Assembly: GCA_012064385.1 (NCBI GenBank)
Contig: QRDG01000621.1
Location: forward strand, 186,001 to 250,000
Length of the DNA stretch: 64,000 nucleotides
Direction of reading: 5' to 3'
Source: Puccinellia tenuiflora
Lineage: Eukaryota > Streptophyta > Magnoliopsida > Poales > Poaceae
Shown: positions 55,240-64,000 of the stretch, piece after piece
How the letters are laid out: each line of letters begins with the position of its first letter
Numbering within the stretch: the stretch's first letter is position 1
Made by a program: the position numbers and the translations under genes
Notes under the pieces: generated by a model
What the model saw: the letters and a program-made list of their open reading frames with translations, nothing else
Databases searched by the model: none
Told to the model about the DNA's origin: nothing

Positions 55240-58200
55240 TGTAGCACCCTCACTTTGAAAAGCAAGAATACATTGTGAATATGCTAGGTCCTGGATCGAG
55301 TATGGCTAGCATTCACCAACAGGATGTAATATCATGCATAAATGTTAAACGTTATTACATCGCAGGTACGAATGATCCAGAAATAAAGTACTTTATTACA
55401 ACTTTGCATAGCCGAAGCTAGCTTAAAATAAAATAAGGTTCCACAAATATTATTCAGAGTTCAAGCGGCATAATAAAGTAGCACTGAGCTCCATCATCTC
55501 CATGTGCCACTGGCGACAATGTTGGTTGTAAGCTTGAAATAGACAAACGTCCTTACTCCTCATCTGAACAACCTGCAACATTAACGTTGCAGCCCAGAGA
55601 ATTTGGGTCAATACCATGTGACAGGCTGGCAAGTGTCATACTATGGTGGTTTATAAATGGCAAGACTATGACTACATGCATATTTGGCTGGTGGAATTCA
55701 AGGCTGTTTGCAGAAAGCCAATTTTATCCTATACTTTCAAAAATCATTTCTTTCTTTCCGAAAACCTTAAGAGACATCCCTGGACGCACCAGTGCCTCAA
55801 ATCCCCCATGTTCACCCATCAAATTTTATTTTAGAAATTGGAATGAATGAGATTCTTCTGTCGACCACCTTGCTTAGTTACTCAAATTGTCCGTAACCGG
55901 GGACACGGCTAAGATCTTAGTTTTATTTACTCGCGAGAGTTTGTGACACTTTCCCCACTAGACTCAACTAACCCAAACTTCCAAATCACTCATTTAGTGA
56001 AAAGGAAAGGAGAGAGTCGAGACGAGATCTTTCAGAAGAGCTTTCCCATACACATGTCCGAACAATACCCACCTACATCCCCTACATCTACTTGTTCGTC
56101 CGGTCAGGTCCACTCAACTTACTTAATCAAGACAGAGCCCATATGACTAGTGGCTGCACTGGAAGTAGATAGACATGGAGTGACATGAAATCTCTAATAC
56201 ACTGGGTGGCTAGCACAAGTGCAAATACTCAGGTTCACACCATGAAAATGGGCCTGAGCAGCCACTCAACTATAAACCACCAATAGAGCAAACCAACTCC
56301 ACCCAGGTGATTAATTAATTTAGTAGAATTTTTCTTAACTCAACTACCACAAAACAATTCATTTTTGCAGCAAGCAACTCTACTAAATTATATAGGTCAC
56401 TAGTCAACTAATCATGTGGCTAGCCTAACAGGTTTGCATAGCATATAGATTTAATCAAAAATAGCCTAACATGCATACTACAGAAAAATAGTCTACAATG
56501 CATAATAAAATATAGTAATAGGTCTTTCATGAATGGTGTATGCACTTGCCTTGATAGTTGTTCAGGTTGTTGCAACTCTCACAGTACTCCTGGCACTATT
56601 CACAATCTAAACAAGCAATTTGCAACAATTCAATACACAAGCAAAAAGGCAATACAATAAAATATGCATGCATGATGATTTACTAACAACACAAGTCAAA
56701 GTTAAACAACAAAGGAAGTTATTACTTTCTGTTATTTACTATATGCATGATGCTCATGATTCATATTTTAAGTGGCTTTAATAATTTAAAAACAATTACT
56801 ATAGTCAAAATGCCACTAATTGAGTTTTTACAAAACATTGTCAATGCAGGATGCAAAAGTGCAAACCAAAAATACTACTGGACAGAGAACACTAAAAGAC
56901 ACACTTTTGTAGTAGAAAATAATTTAAAACAACTTATAGATTTAAAGTTATGCCAAAATTACTCAAATATTCACATTTGAAATTTGAATAATTTAAATTT
57001 GGCAAAACATAAAACTAATGGTTCTAAAATAATCTACAGATCATAAGGTTTTCAAAAATATAAAGTTCATTAAATTTGGCCGAGCCATTAAAAAGATATG
57101 ATGGTTTGAAGTTTTAGGGACTTTTCTGCAAAACTGCCAAATTAAAATAATTCGGCCGAAAATACAGAAAATGGGGTTGTCGTGGTGCTGACTGTGCGCT
57201 GACTGTGCACTGACTCGGCGCTGACGTGGCTGCACGGGATTGGTTGGTACCCCTTCACTTAAGTGATTAAATCTGGATCGATCGATCCAGATCCGAAGGC
57301 TAGGGATCTAGGGTTTACCGCGGGCGGCGGAGGGCTGCCGGAGACAGAGGACGCGGCGGCGGGTGGCTCGGGCGTCGACGTCGAGGATGCTCCGGTGGTC
57401 CCCGGGGGAGGAGAAATCGACGACGGCATGCGCCGCGACGAGGCGGAGTCGATGGCGAGAGGGCACGGTCGATGGCGTCCTGGGGCGGTGGCTGGAGGCG
57501 ACCGGAGCTGCGGCGGCGGACGGCAAGCTCCTGTCGAAGACAGAAACGTCAATTCGCTGCAAGGAAAAATCGCGGATGATGTCAGGGAGGTGCGCGATGA
57601 CGCGGGAAGTCGAATGGAGGGGGATTCGTGGTCGGGCTCTCACCAGTGTCACCGGAAATCAAGATGGACGGTGGCAGACCGTGTCTACTCCGATGAGTGA
57701 TTCCGGCGGCCTGGCGGCGCAAAACGAAGGGGGAGGAGGGGGGGAAGCAGAGAGGGGGTCTAGGGCTTTATACAGGTAGGGTTAGGGTGGCCGGATAAGC
57801 ACGGGGAGAGGAGATCGCGGCGAGGTAGTCCGGCCGGAAAGTTCGGTCGGGAGGTTGGGGAAGGGCTGACGTCACGTCGATGTCACCATGGGTCCCGCCT
57901 GTCTGTGACAGAAAGAGAGAGGGGAGGGGGATGGCGGGCTGGGCTGCTGCTGGGCCGCTGTGTGCTGCGCGCTCGCGCGGGATGATGCTGGGCCGGCTTG
58001 GCTTGGGCTGGGCTGGCTCGGCTGACCTCTTCCTATTTTTTTTAACCTTTTTCTTTTTCTAAAAACAGAAATCAACATATCTTTCAAAATAGAAATTCAA
58101 ATTGATTCAAACCAATTTGAATAATTTTGTAAAAATACCCTTTATCAAACTAAAATATTTGGGATCATCTTTGCACAACTTTATTTTACCAAAATACCCT

Positions 58201-58539
58201 TGGGCATAAAAAGGTAATTGTTGCTATTTCCCAACTTTGGAAAAATTTGTAAAAATACTTTTTAGAGAACTTATTCAAAATACAAAATTATGGCACTAGT
58301 CTTGCCATCAAATAAAATCAAATATTTGGAATATTGACTAGGGTTACTTTGCACCCTTTATGTCACTTAATAAAAATATATTTTTAATTTTGAAAACTTT
58401 TACTATTTCAAGAAATTCAAATGCAACAAACACATGATGCTGATGAATGCCATGCATGATTTTGAGTTTTGAAACTTAAACAACAAAAGTTTTTGATCCC
58501 TTTGAATTTTCAAAAATTTGAAAATGTTGGGATGTTACA
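55240..58539 (-). mobile_element. Solo LTR (3300 bp) inserted in an exon
   Basis: Starts TGTAGCACCCTCACTTTG on the plus strand and ends GGGATGTTACA, so the minus strand runs TGTAACATCCC ... GGGTGCTACA with TG...CA ends. Flanked by a perfect 5-bp duplication TTTCT (55235-55239 and 58540-58544). No gag or pol is present and no second LTR is seen inside, so it is a solo LTR left by recombination. A TATAAAGCCCTAGACCC sequence around 57755-57775 on the minus strand is a likely LTR promoter and leader. Long LTRs starting TGTAACATCCC occur in Tekay/Del-type chromoviruses; this assignment is tentative. Apparent frames at 57259-57779 are GC-rich LTR sequence. Confidence 0.85.
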
Positions 58540-59679
58540 TTTCTTCTCTTATTACGTCGACTATGATTTGTGCTACAAATGTATTAAGACAAGCTCCGTC
58601 TTTAAATGAATCAGCAAAAGTACCAAGTTTAACTTCCATTTCGCCATGTATGATGAATGTTTTTTCCCTGTTATTTTACACAAGACAATTGCCAAACAGT
58701 CAGCACACAAATGCAACTTATGTAAGTTATGACATGCACTGGTTAAACTTTCGAAGCTTGATGAGTTTACCTATTATCCATGTTTGTGCAGATATCTCTG
58801 TGTAGCTTCTGTATGTCTTTTTCCACATTTTCCTTCTCTTCCATTGAATATTCATCAGTGCCTACATAGAACATTTTGAGTCAATCAATAATAAGGGTTG
58901 ACATAGCTATAAACATGCCAAAAATTATATTTCTTCTGCTATACCTTGGGTAGTACTTGGTGTGCCTCTTTCTTCCATTTGATGTTCTACCTGCTCAAGC
59001 TTATACTCCATCACTACAGTGGCTTCAGTTGAGTTTTCATGACCAGGCAGATCATTACATTGTTTCCTGGTGTCAGAAGGTGCTTTTGGTATATGGTCAG
59101 TAGTTTCCTGCATTACATTGTTACATGATAGAAATGTCAAGATAGAATTCTTTTCGTTCGCCAAAGAACTTTGCAAGAGTGGTTAGATTCGACAAAACAT
59201 CCTTACCTGCTCGCATACTGTGTCTTGAAATTCCTTTTTGGTTTCAAGTTGACATTAATTCGTCCTTTTTTGGCTTGAAAGAATCTAGTGTAATAAGAAA
59301 ACAAAACAAAACAAAAAATGTATTTGTATGTTAGATGGCCTCCATTGGTTTTAGAGTATTTAACATAAATTGCAACAAAATAATTATAATAAATCTTTAC
59401 CTGTTTGATTTGCATTAACAAGTTGGTCCTCTTCATCATTGTCAACAATTAGATTATTTATAAAGTACAGGGAGTCTGCATCAAGCGTTTCATCTACCAT
59501 ATAAGAAAACAATTAAAAATTACTTTAGAATCATAGCACTTATGAACTTGTCGATACGAAATATAAATAAGAAAATTTGATTGTGTTTACCCTTGCATAT
59601 TGTCTGTTCCTGAAGATTCTCGCTAGCAGCAGATTCTTCTACGCCATCTCTCATAGAGGTCTCAACTGTGGTAGACAGT

Positions 59680-61180
59680 GTCATGTCCGTCTCTTTCATT
59701 GCCTCGCCTATTTCTGGTTAAAATATAGAAGCAACAGTAGTTTATTCAAACAGTACAATGAATGATCTGCAACAGTAGTTTATATCTCAATAAAAGCAGT
59801 CTCTACAGAAGTTGTGTTGTCTTTCTAACCACCTGCATTCTCCAGCTGGGTCTTGTTATGGTCGTCTCCGAGCAAGACAGCAGAAACAGTTGGATCTTGT
59901 TGATCCTGCTTATCGAAAATACGAAATAATCAATTGTCGGATGTTTGAATCACTACGACCAACAAATATAATATATACTTATACAAGATACATCATTAAA
60001 TTACATTTTCAGCAGACGCTGTCTTGATGTTATTATCCACCAATCCATCAACGGGCCCATTTCCTCTAGGAGAAGGCAACTTTTCTTTTACAACATTGTC
60101 TTTAGTTACCTGTTTTATTGAGCATCGGTTTTATCAATATCGGCAATATAACTAGTGTAGCATAATTACAGAGATATATGTAAAGATATAAATAGAGCAC
60201 CTTGCTTTCCGGTTGGGGAACAATCTCATTTTCTCTCTCTAGTTGGAGATCAATCTTCTCTGTAGCAGTAGATTCATCGTTCAGGTGGAGTTCTCATAGA
60301 GGTCTCAGCATCATGCTGGGAATCATTCCAGGACAAGCCATTCATTTCGTCGGTGCCTATTTGTTCTGATACATCATTGACCTAAAAAAAGGGTTATGAT
60401 TAAAGTTTTGCAACAGTATACAGTTATTTAATTTTCTTCATTAGTTAATACATGACCATGTAGTCTAAAATAATTTTACTAATCGATTACCTCGCCAAGA
60501 GAAGTCACCACATCGTTCTCTTCTATATTGTCAGCTTTTTCCGCTGCTGTGGACTGTGTCATATCCGTCTCTTTCATTGTTTTGCCTATCTCTGAATAAA
60601 TATAGAAGCAACAGTAGTTTATTCAGACAGTACAGTGAATGATTGGCAACAGTAGATTATATCTAAATTACATAGAGTACAAGTTTTGCCAATAAGTGCA
60701 TGTGTCTCTTCGTCACTATGCAAAGCAGTTTCTACAGAAGTTGCGCTGTATTTCTCACCTTCTTCATTCCCCAGGTGGCTCTTATTATGGTCGTCTCCAA
60801 TCAAGTAAGCAGAAATAGTTGGCAATTGTTCATCCTGCTTATCATAAATACGTAATAATCATTTGTCAGATGTCTGAATCACTACGACCAACAAATATAA
60901 TATATACGTATTTACAGATACAAGATACAGCATTAAATTACACTTTCAGCAGACGCTGCCTTGATATTATTATCCACCAATTCATCAACGGGCCCATTTC
61001 CTCTAGGAGGAGGCAAATTTTCTTTTAAAACATTTTCTACAGTTACCTGTTTTATTGAGAATTGGTTTTATCAATATCGGCAATATAACTAGTGTAGCAA
61101 GATTACAGAGATATATGCAGAGATATAAATAGAGCACCTTGCTTTCCGGTTGGGGAACAATCTCATTTTCTCTCTCTGGT
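59680..61180 (-). repeat. Tandem duplication of about 0.9 kb in the linker region of the second Ulp1-like gene
   Basis: The segment 59680-60240 recurs at 60558-61180. Matching anchors include CCGTCTCTTTCATTG (59686 and 60564), AGCAGACGCTG (60011 and 60948), ATCAACGGGCCCATTTCCTC and TTGCTTTCCGGTTGGGGAAC. It contains exons coding acidic linkers (GDDHNK in both copies), so the duplication multiplied linker exons. Confidence 0.8.
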
Positions 61181-61324
61181 TGTGCAACAATCTTCCCCAA
61201 CCCCACCATGTTGCTTCTTCCTTCTTACAATCTCAGTTTTGTTTTATCTTCCTAACAGGTGGGTGCTCATTAGTGATAGCATTCTGTTCTTTGTTGGCAT
61301 GTGTATTAATCAACATGAAAGAGT

Positions 61325-61520
61325 ACAACTTTAGAAATCTGTAAGTACGGCCATATATTATCGGATGCACAAGCACGGGTATGAAGGGAGTACAAAGTGT
61401 GTGACATTAGTTGTACGTCCAGTAAGCTAAAGAAAGTACAACTTAAAGATACTGGTAGTGCGACCACAAATGATCGGATGTACAAGCAGTCACAAGTGAT
61501 AAGAACAAGATTATGCAGGT
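61325..61520. repeat. GTAC-rich dispersed repeat, copy 5
   Basis: GTAAGTACGGCCATATATTA, TCGGATGCACAAGCACGG, GGGAGTACAAAGTGTGTGAC, GTACGTCCAGTAAGCTAAAG, AAAGTACAACTTAAAGATAC, GTGCGACCACAAATGATCGG, ATGTACAAGCAG. It lies in an intron of the second Ulp1-like gene. Confidence 0.8.
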
Positions 61521-61759
61521 GTGAAGTACAAGATTACAGAGATATATGCAGAGATATAAATAGAGCACCTTGCTTTCCGGTTGGGGAACAATCTCATTTT
61601 CTCTCTCTGGTTGTGCAACAATCTTCTCCCCAACCCCTCCCTATTGCTTCTTTCTTCTTGCAATCTCTGTTTGTTTTATCTTCCTAACAGGTGGGTGCTC
61701 ACTAGTGATAGCATTCTGTTCTTTGTTGGCCTGCGTATTAATCAACATGAAAGAGTACA

Positions 61760-61966
61760 ACTTTAGGAATCTGTAAGTACGGTCATACATTATCGGATGT
61801 ACAAGCACGGTTATGAAGGGAGTACAAAGTGTGTGACATTAGTTGTACATCCAGAAAGCTAAAGAAACTACAACTTAAAGATACTGGTAGTACGACCACA
61901 AATGATCGAATGTACAAGCATTCTCAAGTGATAAGAACAAGATTATGCAGGTGTGAAGTACAAGAA
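61760..61966. repeat. GTAC-rich dispersed repeat, copy 6
   Basis: The duplicate of copy 5 within the 431-bp tandem repeat, with a few changes (GTACGGTCATACATTATCGG, GTACATCCAGAAAGCTAAAG, GTACGACCACAAATGATCG). Confidence 0.8.
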
Positions 61967-63764
61967 TAAACTCGTGAGAAGTACACGTAGCAATAGTTGT
62001 GCAACACAAGTAGCAACAGGTGTGAAGAACAGGTAGAATCAATGCCATAAAAGTTGAACATATTGGAGTAGTAATATACAAACAAAAGGAGCTCACAATA
62101 CCTTCCAACCACCTTGTTTAATATAAACTGCAGTTTTATTTATCCGGGATTTGGCAGATTCCACATGCGTCTGTTTAAACTGTCCCTGTATTTTTTGTTT
62201 CTTGTATGACCCATCCATGTATTTGTTCACCGTACCACTCTGGTCTACACCAAAATCACGAAACATTTCTATGAGATTGCTGGTCTGGTTTTTCAGGAAT
62301 TTTATATGTCTTTTCTCTCTGTCAACATCTTCTCCGTCTACTTTCACTTGACAATGTAGTTTGTCACCTAAGATATAGTCGGTTGTCGGTATACTTTCTG
62401 CCAGTAGTTGGACCTCTGCCAATCTACTCATAATCTCCTTCAATACTTCGCTTTTGCATTCCAGGTTACAATCATCATCAGTACTCCCTGTTCCAATCAA
62501 TGCTTGTTGTATAAAAGGCTCCATATCGGTAGCAGGATGGATGGTTCCAGTCTTGTGTTCCTTACATTTGTTTTCTTCTGCCTGATGCTCTTCGAAAGTT
62601 CTGTAAACTCGATTACCTGGCGCCTTCCATTCCTAAAATCATATAAATGGTTTGTCAGCTCAAAATGTGAATAAATAGTGCTTTAAATATTTTATTGTGG
62701 GACACGTAAAGACTGAACTTAGTGAAATCATATACAAACGAAAAATGCATCTACATTCATACATTTAAAAGCAGAGAGGGTACTTACTTTAATATTGCTG
62801 AATTCTATTCTGTCGTCCTTGACTATGCAGTCAGCATTTGCAATCTTCTCTAGTTTCTCTTCAAGCAGGCAATCGAGTCTAGGAGTATGTGTAGAGATAT
62901 CTTCATTGCGACCACATATCAATGAATCTAGATACATCAGCATCGGCCCAAGAGAGAAGCCCTCCAGATATGTCCATCTAGTTCGTTTTTCCGACTACCA
63001 ATTCTCTGCTGATCTCTGTATCTCATCCACCACAATTTGGCAGTAATCCATATGTTTCATCTGGTCAAATTCCAGACCATCAACCATATTTGGTTCTCTC
63101 TTTAAGCGCGCTGATGCTCCAACGCATATGATCTTGTTAAAGAAAATGAGGAAAAACACCTTCAGTGCAATTTTTCTCTATCTGGATCAGGCGAGTCAGT
63201 TTCATCTTTTACCAACTTCTCAAGCAGTTTTTGCAGGCATGATATGGTTAACTCCTCCCCTTTTGCAATTCCTAACTCAGCCCTCAGTTTGTTAACAGCC
63301 GTGTTTTCTCCTCCTATTGATGGCCTTGGAGCTGTAAACTCTCCATTAGGCAATCCAGTCAATTTGTGGATATTATAACGGTTAACTTATATCACCTTAT
63401 CATGACCAAATGTAATTTTCATTGTAACAGGGTCAATCTTCATCATGCAGAAGCTCATGCAGTTTTTATTCATTGATGAGCCAATGTTTGTGTTCCGGAA
63501 AGCACCGAACCCTGCAGCAATGACCTTATCTAACCATCCTTTGACTTTTTCCAGTTGCTTAAAGGCTTTCTTAACGGCTTTAATGGACAACTGGCACTGC
63601 ACATTACCCTTCTTAACACATTTGTCATTCTGCTCAATTGGTACAACACTCAGCACATCATCATCAGGTTGGGAGTCATGCAGCACAAGCTGATTATTTA
63701 ATTCTCCCAGGGCTTCATCCTGCTCAACATTGTAGTCGCTATCGCACTGTTCTTTATACTCTTC

Positions 63765-63811
63765 TCCTTCTTCTTCTTCTTCTTCTTCTTCTTCTTCTTC
63801 TTCTTCTTCTC
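63765..63811. repeat. (TTC)n repeat coding poly-Glu
   Basis: About 15 TTC units on the plus strand, giving a run of Glu in the minus-strand Ulp1-like gene. Such a tract is prone to length change. Copy 1 of the gene has a mixed Glu/Asp stretch at the same place, not a pure run. Confidence 0.85.
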
Positions 63812-64000
63812 TTCCATCCTTGAATTCCTCGCCTTGAGCATCTGCATCTTTTGTTTTCTGCTTTACATTTCTTCTTGGAATCGTGGTATTGTTGTTTGCT
63901 TCCAACGCAATCACTGTACCATCCCTGTCAGCGGTGTTAACTGTCTTTCTATTCTTCGCAGGTTTTGCAGCAACCTTATCTTCTACTTCTTCTTCACTTC

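Larger units (their letters stand above)
61101..61966. repeat. Tandem duplication of 431 bp (61101-61531 and 61532-61966)
   Basis: Starts GATTACAGAGATATATGCAG in each copy and includes GGTGGGTGCTCA(T/C)TAGTGAT, ATTAATCAACATGAAAGAG and one GTAC-repeat unit. The copies look more than 90 per cent alike by eye, so the duplication is young. It overlaps the end of the 0.9-kb duplication, giving a third copy of the GCTTTCCGGTTGGGGAACAA block. Confidence 0.85.
51791..64000 (-). pseudogene. Tandem Ulp1/C48-like double protease gene, copy 2 (decayed, runs off the right edge)
   Basis: Same plan as 35955-42848. N-terminal Glu-rich region (poly-Glu tract at 63765-63811), helical domain (AAGFGAFRNTNIGSSMNKNC, PMLMYLDS), repeated acidic linker exons (58.8-62.1 kb), C48-like core 1 (exons 55063-54959, 54864-54602, 54513-54347: GHYFMVSVNI, LLDSLEG, PNQGQTLNCGFYM) and core 2 (exons 53262-53057, 52958-52816, 52673-52527, 52423-52187: SHYCLYV, IIDSL, PTQGNNQCGFYML), then exons 52096-51985 and 51873-51791. 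Both cores keep His, Asp, Gln and Cys. Lesions: TAA at 63387-63389, a frameshift near 63175, TAG at 62995-62997, a 3.3-kb solo LTR inside the exon 58667-55194, and a frameshift near 52385. Confidence 0.75.

Noticed and set aside
57259..57779. Possible GC-rich genes at 57.3-57.8 kb
   Set aside because: They lie inside the solo LTR, on both strands and in several frames, with no domain; best explained as the LTR leader.
35160..61966. GTAC-rich repeats as a CRISPR-like array
   Set aside because: The units are degenerate, far apart, unequally spaced and in a eukaryotic genome.
63765..63811. Poly-Leu frame on the plus strand near the right end
   Set aside because: Translation of the TTC repeat on the wrong strand; the minus-strand gene gives poly-Glu.

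Overview
This is plant nuclear DNA, most likely from a Triticeae grass (wheat, barley, Aegilops or rye). It has deeply nested Gypsy LTR retrotransposons, LTRs that begin TGATACGTCTCAAACGTATC, a Stowaway-type MITE, split genes with GT-AG introns, and no bacterial-style operons. No rRNA, tRNA or CRISPR array was seen.

Left half (1-32.6 kb): a nest of transposable elements. (a) 1-4716 is the 5' part of a Gypsy element on the minus strand (LTR, gag, protease, start of RT) that runs off the left edge. It sits in the 3' internal region of a plus-strand Athila-like element, whose 3' LTR is 6119-7532. (b) 7684-28838 is a complete minus-strand, Sabrina-like, gag-protease-only element with two 1695-bp LTRs and target duplication GAGGC. 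It lies in an exon of a decayed CACTA-type transposase-like gene, whose halves are now about 21 kb apart (7533-7683 and 28839-29500). (c) 14484-27560 is a complete 13.1-kb plus-strand Gypsy element (two 1062-bp LTRs, duplication AAATG) inside one LTR of (b). It carries gag-pro, pol and a decayed antisense gene. (d) 29880-31655 and 31656-32636 are two more truncated retroelement pieces.

Middle (32.6-35.9 kb): a MITE lying between two copies of a roughly 185-bp repeat, then AT-rich sequence full of short GTAC-containing repeats, and a small CpG-rich patch with hairpins.

Right half (35.9-64 kb): an unusual gene cluster. Two related multi-exon genes on the minus strand (35955-42848, and 51791 to beyond the right edge) each appear to encode a charged N-terminal region, a conserved helical domain, and then TWO consecutive Ulp1/C48 SUMO-protease-like cores. 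Both carry nonsense and frameshift lesions. Between them lie two WRN-like 3'-5' exonuclease genes (one open but with a catalytic Asp changed to Asn, one with the Asp kept but a premature stop) and two B3-like genes (one frameshifted on the minus strand, one fully open on the plus strand). A dispersed GTAC-rich repeat occurs next to nearly every gene in the cluster, inside an intron of the second Ulp1 gene, and apparently inside the only intron of the first exonuclease gene. A 3.3-kb solo LTR with a perfect target duplication splits one exon of the second Ulp1 gene. Whether the cluster is an ordinary, fast-decaying gene family or cargo of an unrecognised transposon cannot be settled from this window.
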